Shown here: positions 32,089 to 36,854 of the stretch, piece after piece | How the letters are laid out: every line of letters starts with the position of its first letter | How positions within the stretch are numbered: position 1 is the stretch's first letter | NCBI RefSeq assembly: GCF_015207505.1 | Contig: NZ_JADEWT010000060.1 | Location: 1 to 36,854 of the forward strand | Direction: 5' to 3' | Source of the DNA: Tychonema sp. LEGE 06208 | GTDB taxonomy: Bacteria; Cyanobacteriota; Cyanobacteriia; Cyanobacteriales; Microcoleaceae | Length of the DNA stretch: 36,854 nucleotides | Translations under genes and position numbers: made by a program | The notes under the pieces: generated by a model | Told to the model about the DNA's origin: nothing | Database searches by the model: none | Seen by the model: only the letters and a program-made list of their open reading frames with translations

Positions 32089-32390
32089 TAATTGATGTTT
32101 TGAGTTATTTCTTGATGGTTGTAGGAGTATTCTTCTGGTTTTGGGGAACTTCTCACCTACTCGGGAAGCGATCGGTATTATTTAAGTTACACAGTCTTTC
32201 AGTTTCCGATACCTTGGGATCGATGGCGATCCTCGTGGCGCTGCTGCTACAAATACCCAGTGAATGGCCACTGCTAATTTTGGCGATTATTTCCTTAGCA
32301 ATTTGGAATACAATGCTGGGGTATGTTTTTGCACACTGTTCGAGTGACGGGGAAGAAAATCAGACGGAGTTTCCACCGGAGATATTATGA
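32085..32390 (+). CDS. mrpG: Mrp antiporter subunit G
   Basis: 101 residues from the ATG at 32085, which overlaps the mrpF stop (ATGATAATT). MrpG family parts are VGVFFWFWGTSHLL in helix 1, LFKLHSLSVSDTLGSMAILV, which is the conserved H..s.aDTLG segment, and a third helix WPLLILAIISLAIWNTMLGY. MrpG is a small membrane subunit needed for complex assembly. Its stop overlaps the next gene. Confidence 0.85.
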   Translation: MIIDVLSYFLMVVGVFFWFWGTSHLLGKRSVLFKLHSLSVSDTLGSMAILVALLLQIPSEWPLLILAIISLAIWNTMLGYVFAHCSSDGEENQTEFPPEIL

Positions 32391-33001
32391 ATGATGATAG
32401 CTACATTTATATTTTAACTGCACTGTTGCCCTTGGCTGCTTGTATGGTAGTAGTTCAGGTGAATCCCTACCACGCCCTAGTCATTCGGGGCATATTAGGT
32501 GCGATCGCAGCGTTGATCTATTCAGTGTTTGGGGCTGCAGATGTGGCTTTGACAGAAGCATTGATGGGTACGATGCTGGCAATAACGCTTTATGCGGTGG
32601 CGGTGCGATCGTCCTTGGTGATGCGTTTGGGCGTGTTGGAAGAGGAGAAAGTCGAGTCTCAGGGCGATGTTTTAAAAGTAGTGTTGACGGTAGAGAGTCC
32701 CCGCGATTTTAACTCCTTGATGAAGGATTTTCGCCGAATTTTTAGCAAGTATTATCTCCGCATTGAGGTAGTACCTTTTACAAGTTTGGAGGCTTTACAC
32801 CGCGCCCTGATGGAGAAAGAAATTCATGCAACTTGTGTGCCTGTGCTAGATAGTGATGCCACGGGTGGGGCAGAAACAAAACATTATCTAACTGTCACGA
32901 GAATCCAGCGGCTGTATGACATCATGCAGCCTGAAATTTCCTCAATAAACACGAGTCTCGATTATAAACTTGCTTCAGGTTCAGGGGAGGATTATCAATG
33001 A
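32387..33001 (+). CDS. MbhD-domain (MrpA C-terminal-type) subunit with soluble tail
   Basis: 204 residues. The N-terminal third has three membrane helices and the motif VFGAADVALTEALMGTMLAI, the MbhD/DUF4040 signature (aPDVALTEA) that in ordinary Mrp operons is the C-terminal part of the large MrpA. After GVLEEEK the protein changes into a predicted soluble alpha/beta domain of about 110 residues (VLKVVLTVESPRDFNSLMKD, YYLRIEVVPFTSLEALHRAL, HYLTVTRIQRLYDIMQPE) that I cannot assign. Overlaps mrpG and the next gene by four bases each. It probably provides the MrpA-like connecting piece in a complex without a full MrpA. Confidence 0.78.
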   Translation: MNDDSYIYILTALLPLAACMVVVQVNPYHALVIRGILGAIAALIYSVFGAADVALTEALMGTMLAITLYAVAVRSSLVMRLGVLEEEKVESQGDVLKVVLTVESPRDFNSLMKDFRRIFSKYYLRIEVVPFTSLEALHRALMEKEIHATCVPVLDSDATGGAETKHYLTVTRIQRLYDIMQPEISSINTSLDYKLASGSGEDYQ

Positions 33002-33660
33002 AATGGGTTTACATTGCGGCGGGGATATTGCTTTACATCAAAATGCTATTTTTTGCCAATCCAACGTCAGGTGTATCGGGATTGGCAATAGTAGAATTGA
33101 TTGTCAAGGATAGTGGGATTCCGAATGCAGTCTCGGCGATTATTTTCAGAAATCGGCTGTATGACACGATTTTTGAAGTGGTGGTATTTACGATCGCCAT
33201 TATGGGAGCTAAATTTCTGTTGGCTACAGAAAGACCGTCCTGCACAATTTATCAGTTTACCGATCAACCATCTATTATTTTATCTCGTTTAGGAGCGACT
33301 ATTTCGGCTTTAGTGAGTATTGAATTGTCACTGCGGGGGCATTTGACTCCGGGGGGCGGTTTTGCGGCGGGTGTAGCGGGCGGAACTGCGATCGGCTTGG
33401 TAGCAATTACTTCATCATCCGAGTGGATGCAGCGGATTTATGAAAAATGGCAAGCGGCGAGATGGGAGAAGATTTCGGTGCTAGTTTTTATTCTTTTGTC
33501 TGCGATAACTTTATGTGGGATAGAGTTGCCACATGGAGAGTTTGGAGCATTAATTAGTGGTGGGTTGCTTCCTTTGTTGAATATTTTGGTGGCGCTGAAA
33601 GTTGCCTTGGGCTCGTGGGCGGTGGTGTTAGTTTTTATCCATTATCGCGGCTTGTTGTGA
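32998..33660 (+). CDS. mrpB: Mrp antiporter subunit B with N-terminal MbhE-like part
   Basis: 220 residues. The first about 75 residues (IAAGILLYIKMLFFANP, DSGIPNAVSAIIFRNRLYDT, IFEVVVFTIAIMGAKFLLA) match the MbhE domain, normally at the end of MrpA, with its NaV.aIi....YDT.fE pattern. The rest is MrpB (MnhB/DUF4040-adjacent family): SLRGHLTPGGGFAAGVAGGT at about 114-133 is its signature, followed by AIGLVAIT and helices VLVFILLSAITLCGIELP and LLPLLNILVALKVALGS. MrpA's C-terminal domain is thus split between this gene and the one before. This is the last gene of the tightly overlapping operon. Confidence 0.85.
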   Translation: MKWVYIAAGILLYIKMLFFANPTSGVSGLAIVELIVKDSGIPNAVSAIIFRNRLYDTIFEVVVFTIAIMGAKFLLATERPSCTIYQFTDQPSIILSRLGATISALVSIELSLRGHLTPGGGFAAGVAGGTAIGLVAITSSSEWMQRIYEKWQAARWEKISVLVFILLSAITLCGIELPHGEFGALISGGLLPLLNILVALKVALGSWAVVLVFIHYRGLL

Positions 33661-33981
33661 TGGATTGTAGCATTCATAATTGCTTGGCAGGAGCGATTAA
33701 AATGCTGGCTACTTGAGAAATAGAAATCTCTATTAAACTTCTCCTCAAAAGCCTGTAAAGAGCAGGCAGGATGCCTGCTTTACAACAATTATTGGAGGTG
33801 TCTGCTGTAGACTGGGGAAAACCAGTCTCATCAAAGGGCGATCGACTAATATCCTGTCCGGTGGATTAGCCGCAATAAATAAAGTCCGCACTACGAACCT
33901 GGTTAATCGATCGGATATGATATAACTCGCCGGCAAACATATTTCCATCCCCGATCGACTTTTTGATTCAGTTTTTGATGC
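33661..33981. other. Intergenic region between mrpB and mrpD copy 2, repeat-rich
   Basis: A 321-bp gap without a recognisable gene, although the surrounding operon has only 4-bp overlaps. It contains an inverted repeat (33755-33783), a fragment of the GTCCGCACTAC dispersed palindrome with CGAACC (33883-33900), and several GATCGA stretches. It therefore looks like a scar of insertions or rearrangement. Confidence 0.55.
33755..33783. repeat. Imperfect inverted repeat (GTAAAG..CAGGCA / TGCCTGCTTTAC)
   Basis: Left arm GTAAAGAGCAGGCA and right arm TGCCTGCTTTAC pair over 12 bp with a 2-nt bulge and a loop of three bases. It could act as a terminator for the mrp operon or be a REP-like element; no T-run follows. 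Confidence 0.55.
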
Positions 33982-34015
33982 GATTGAAAAAAATAACACG
34001 CCCTAAAACCCATTA

Positions 34016-35470
34016 ATGAATATCCTGACGATCGCTTGGCTGACACTACCATTTTTTATTGGGTTCGTCATTTATTTACTCCCCAAGCTTGACAAATATC
34101 TCGCCTTGGGTATCACCTTTGTTTCGGCTGGCTACGCGCTGCTGCTATTTCTCGAACAGTCACCCGTTAAACTACAGTTACTAGATAATTTCGGTGTCGA
34201 ATTAGTCGCAGATAATTTAAGCGCCTACTTTATCTTAACAAATGCGATCGTAACTGCTGCGGTAATTTTCTACTGTTGGGACGGCGATAAAACAGCTTTC
34301 TTTTACTCTATGATGATTATTCTGCATGGGAGTATCAATTCTCCGTTTGTCTGTGCAGATTTTGTCAGTTTATATGTCGCCTTAGAAGTCAGCGGGATTG
34401 CTGCTTTTCTGTTAATTGCCTATCCTCGCACCGATCGCTCTTTATGGGTAGCTTTGCGCTATCTATTTATCAGCAACACCGCCATGCTATTTTATCTGGT
34501 GGGAGCTGCGCTAGTATATCAAACCCATAATTCCTTTCGTTTTGAGGGTTTAAAGGGTGCGCCGCCAGAAGCGTTAGCCCTGATATTTCTAGGATTGTTG
34601 ATTAAAGGGGGGATTTTTGTATCGGGATTGTGGCTGCCGCTAACTCACTCAGAATCAGAAACCCCAGTCTCAGCATTACTATCAGGAATTGTCATCAAAG
34701 CCAGTATTTTACCGCTGTTGCGCTGTGCTTTAATTTCCGATGATATTAATCAGATCGTCAGAATTTTTGGCGTAGCGACGGCTTTAATGGGAATCTGCTA
34801 TGCCGTCTTTGAAAAAGATACAAAACGGATGCTGGCTTTTCACACAATTTCGCAGTTAGGGTTTATCTTGGTGGCACCGGCAGTGGGTGGAGTTTACGCG
34901 CTGGCTCACGGTTTGGTTAAATCAACTCTATTTTTAATTTCCGGTTCTTTACCAAGTCGGAACCTTAAGGAATTACAATATAAACCCATAGATCCTAACC
35001 TTTGGATTGCCTTAGTTATCGCCAGCCTGTCGATTTCGGGCTTTCCCTTGTTGGCAGGATTTGGGGCTAAAGCATTGACAATCAAAAATCTAGCAGATTG
35101 GCAGGTAATCCCGATGAACATTGCTGCTGTTGGTACAGCTATATCCTTCGCCAAATTTATCTTTATCCCGCGTGGAGAAAAACAGAAAGTCCAGCCTGGA
35201 TTGTGGCCGGCGATCGCACTTTTAATTAGCGGGCTAATTATCGCAAATGTGGTGTATTTAGATGCTTATACGATTGAGACAATCATCAAAGCACTGCTGA
35301 CGATCGCGATTGGTTGGCTGATTTATGTTTTATTTATTAAACGGTTGGCGATCGCACTGCCGCGTGTAGCTGAGGAGTTCGATCATCTGGTGGGTGTGAT
35401 GAGTCTGACTTTGCTGGTACTCTTTTGGATGGTGCTAGCGTGCATTATCGGGCGCGAAGCTACCTTCTAG
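34016..35470 (+). CDS. mrpD: Mrp antiporter subunit D, copy 2
   Basis: 484 residues, same family and helix order as the copy at 30030, with all its key motifs: VALEVSGIAAFLL, GLLIKGGIFVSGLWLPLTHS, SGIVIKASILPLLR, FEKDTKRMLAFHTISQLGF. It begins with the same 34 bases, including the tail of mrpC, that precede copy 1, so the duplication starts near 33982. From about 34118 to 34540 I see no nucleotide difference to copy 1; around 34700 the similarity drops to that of an older paralog (LVAPAVGGVYALAHGL against LAAPEVGGIYALGHGL). It ends with CIIGREATF, absent from copy 1. It may work as the second antiporter-like subunit, standing in for MrpA. Confidence 0.88.
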   Translation: MNILTIAWLTLPFFIGFVIYLLPKLDKYLALGITFVSAGYALLLFLEQSPVKLQLLDNFGVELVADNLSAYFILTNAIVTAAVIFYCWDGDKTAFFYSMMIILHGSINSPFVCADFVSLYVALEVSGIAAFLLIAYPRTDRSLWVALRYLFISNTAMLFYLVGAALVYQTHNSFRFEGLKGAPPEALALIFLGLLIKGGIFVSGLWLPLTHSESETPVSALLSGIVIKASILPLLRCALISDDINQIVRIFGVATALMGICYAVFEKDTKRMLAFHTISQLGFILVAPAVGGVYALAHGLVKSTLFLISGSLPSRNLKELQYKPIDPNLWIALVIASLSISGFPLLAGFGAKALTIKNLADWQVIPMNIAAVGTAISFAKFIFIPRGEKQKVQPGLWPAIALLISGLIIANVVYLDAYTIETIIKALLTIAIGWLIYVLFIKRLAIALPRVAEEFDHLVGVMSLTLLVLFWMVLACIIGREATF

Positions 35471-35814
35471 GGGAATAATGGTCGATCGCACGCAGGTAAT
35501 ACAGCAGATTCCATGTTGGTGCAGCAAGCTGTTGCGACATTTAAATTATCTGACAAAAAACGATCGAACAATGAGCGGGCCGTTGCTCCGACTGGGCGCA
35601 GCACGTATAATTTAAATGCGTTACAGTCGAGGCCAGAAACGGGGTTTACCGATCGCCCATCCGTTGACAAGCCCAACACTCTAAAAAACCCGGTTTCTAT
35701 ATCTATAGCGGTTTTCAAGCGTTGTGAAGTACGAAAAAGCGATCGGGTGATCCATACCCGATCGAACAAGAGCAACTCACATTAAGGAGAAATGCTATAG
35801 AATATGCTGTCTAG
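35471..35814. other. Intergenic region mrpD2 / terC (convergent)
   Basis: 344 bp between two convergent genes. It holds several GATCG sites, the palindromic pair at 35635-35698 and no recognisable protein. An open frame of 90 codons at 35513 gives low-complexity, unmatched sequence and is not called. Confidence 0.5.
35635..35698. repeat. Inverted repeat with 13-bp arms (AGAAACGGGGTTT / AAACCCGGTTTCT)
   Basis: Arms at 35635-35647 and 35686-35698 pair with one mismatch and enclose 38 bp. AGAAACCGGGTTT-type ends are common in dispersed cyanobacterial repeats. It could also serve as a terminator between the convergent genes. Confidence 0.6.
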
Positions 35815-36585
35815 TTAAACTTCGGACTTCTCTGCTGGCGATTCCGGTAATACAACTTCTGAATCATTTGGATTGAGAGCAATTTCCGAGGATTCGGCAA
35901 TCTCCAACGCCTCGGGAGTGCGCTTAGAAAATCCCCAAATAAACATCAAGGCGATAGAGGAAATTAGCAGCCACTGGGGAGGTACTAAACTGTCGTCAAT
36001 TACTCTCACCAACAATCGCATTCCCACCAAGCCAACTGTAATGTAGCCCGCATCTTCTAGGTGTACGAACTCATCGAGCCAGCGGATGAACAATTCCGCC
36101 ATAAATCGCAGGGTGATAATTCCAATTGTGGCTCCAGTAACCACCAGCCAGATTTCGTCAGAAATGGCGATCGCAGTAGTAACGCTATCCAAAGAAAATG
36201 CTAAATCTGTCATAGCAATCACTGGAATTGCTTGCAGCAGAGAGCCAAATCTAGGCCCTTGATCTTCTCCCTCTGCATCAGGATTTGAGGAGAAGTGCTG
36301 GAAAACTAGCCACAGCAGGTACAGCGCCCCCAGCAGTTCAAATTGCCAGAACTTGATCACCCAAGTCGCTGTTAGAATTAGTGCTACTCGCAGTACAAAA
36401 GCAATTATTAAACCGTAATTGAGAGCCTGTTGCTGTTGTTTTGGATCTTCCAAACCTTTAGAAATAGATGCCAAGGCGATCGCGTTGTCAGCGGAAAGTA
36501 CAGCCTCCAAAGCCACCAAAACTAACAATAAGAAAAAGGTATCAACTCCCAAATTGGGCGAACCTTCAAGAAATTGATCTATCAT
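35815..36585 (-). CDS. TerC family integral membrane protein
   Basis: 256 residues, seven predicted membrane helices. TerC-family proteins are linked to tellurite resistance and, in several bacteria, to manganese export. The conserved acidic pairs are present: VALEAVLSADNAIALA with Glu27 and Asp33 in helix 1, and MTDLAFSLDSVTTAIAIS with Asp127 and Asp133. Others are YITVGLVGMRLLVRVID and a cytoplasmic acidic loop SNPDAEGEDQGP. The last 35 residues are hydrophilic, acidic tail (SSEIALNPNDSEVV). Start ATG 36585, read on the minus strand; the upstream gap to 36816 showed no yybP-ykoY (manganese) riboswitch that I could recognise. Confidence 0.9.
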   Translation of the reverse strand: MIDQFLEGSPNLGVDTFFLLLVLVALEAVLSADNAIALASISKGLEDPKQQQQALNYGLIIAFVLRVALILTATWVIKFWQFELLGALYLLWLVFQHFSSNPDAEGEDQGPRFGSLLQAIPVIAMTDLAFSLDSVTTAIAISDEIWLVVTGATIGIITLRFMAELFIRWLDEFVHLEDAGYITVGLVGMRLLVRVIDDSLVPPQWLLISSIALMFIWGFSKRTPEALEIAESSEIALNPNDSEVVLPESPAEKSEV

Positions 36586-36816
36586 TAACTATTTTCTGCA
36601 CCTAAGATTTGCAAGCTAAGAGCGCAGCACAAATCACCGGCTCTATTTAAAATTAGTGTCACCTTCACTTATCTTAACCTATGACGGTAAATTTGTCGCG
36701 GGCGATCGCGCTTAAGCAAGTTCGGCAACGGATTCTCTAAGGGATTTAACGGATTTAACCTATGGATGTTGAGCCTAAAAGTCGAGCATGACGATTTTTC
36801 CGACTCCCATCTCCCC
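36586..36816. other. Upstream region of terC, no gene seen
   Basis: 231 bp with an inferred promoter for the terC gene. The stretch GGATTTAACGGATTTAACC (36746-36764) is a short tandem repeat of GGATTTAAC. No other structure was recognised. Confidence 0.4.
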
Positions 36817-36854
36817 CTGTCTCTTATACACACTGACGCTGCCGACGAGGCCTC
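36817..36854. other. Sequencing adapter (Nextera mosaic end), not genomic
   Basis: CTGTCTCTTATACACA (36817-36832) is the Tn5 mosaic end used in Nextera libraries. It is followed by CTGACGCTGCCGACGA, the read-2-side adapter with one T missing from the usual ATCTGACGC, and then by six bases that would belong to the index. This is unremoved adapter at a contig end. Confidence 0.95.

Noticed and set aside
35513..35785. 90-codon plus-strand open frame between mrpD2 and terC
   Set aside because: Composition follows the inverted repeat and GATCG sites, no ribosome site, no recognisable motif.
36586..36700. yybP-ykoY (manganese) riboswitch upstream of terC
   Set aside because: The leader lacks the conserved GGGGAGUAG-like and CCG-loop elements that I could recognise; nothing supports it beyond gene context.

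Overview
The window comes from a cyanobacterium, most likely a filamentous one of the Microcoleus/Oscillatoria/Phormidium type. The evidence is the very frequent HIP1-type octamer GCGATCGC, several blocks of heptanucleotide tandem repeats (STRRs), many Uma2-family genes, and housekeeping genes of cyanobacterial type (CbiD, GuaA with a long N-terminal leader, TIGR04376, an NdhD5/D6-type Mrp cluster). The last 38 bases are not biological: they match Nextera transposase adapter read-through, so the window ends at a contig end.

Region 1 (1-5213): the 3' part of cbiD, then guaA, a Uma2 gene, a frameshifted nuclease-like gene, a small secreted protein and a Uma2 relic. The gaps carry heptamer repeats and a perfect 14-bp hairpin.

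Region 2 (5214-16240): a complete type III-D CRISPR effector operon on the minus strand, in transcription order a Card1-like CARF/PD-(D/E)XK effector, cas10, a single cas7, csx10 (Cas5), a double-cas7, csx19 and a large 'Cas7-insertion' RAMP with an OB-like tail. Start/stop overlaps or gaps under 20 nt join all seven. A TIGR03985-family gene is divergently transcribed from the head of the operon and is a candidate regulator. No CRISPR array, Cas6, Cas1 or Cas2 is present. The gene set equals that of the Synechocystis III-Dv complex before fusion of Cas7 with Cas5-Cas11, which makes it interesting for the origin of the fused III-Dv and III-E effectors. Expected logic: crRNA-guided target RNA binding, cyclic oligoadenylate made by Cas10 (GGDD kept, no HD domain), then the CARF effector, whose nuclease motif is unusual.

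Region 3 (16241-25885): ordinary chromosomal genes (CDF metal exporter, sulfurtransferase, pilin-like secreted protein, mtnA, TIGR04376, a PilP-like membrane protein, an ABC-F ATPase) separated by repeats. The repeats include three perfect cyanobacterial DnaA boxes at 21-bp period, a 78-bp tandem MITE-like element and two long STRR arrays.

Region 4 (25886-29684): accessory rubble. It holds an unknown ORF, an antitoxin with a decayed RelE toxin, two relics of a MNT/HEPN toxin-antitoxin pair lying as 98-bp direct repeats around a TMEM175-type channel gene, and a Uma2 gene that has lost its start codon.

Region 5 (29685-36816): an Mrp-type cation/proton antiporter operon (C-D-E-F-G-MbhD-MbhE/B) without a full MrpA. 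It is followed by a second mrpD copy whose 5' part is almost identical to the first (recent duplication or gene conversion), and then by a TerC-family gene on the other strand.
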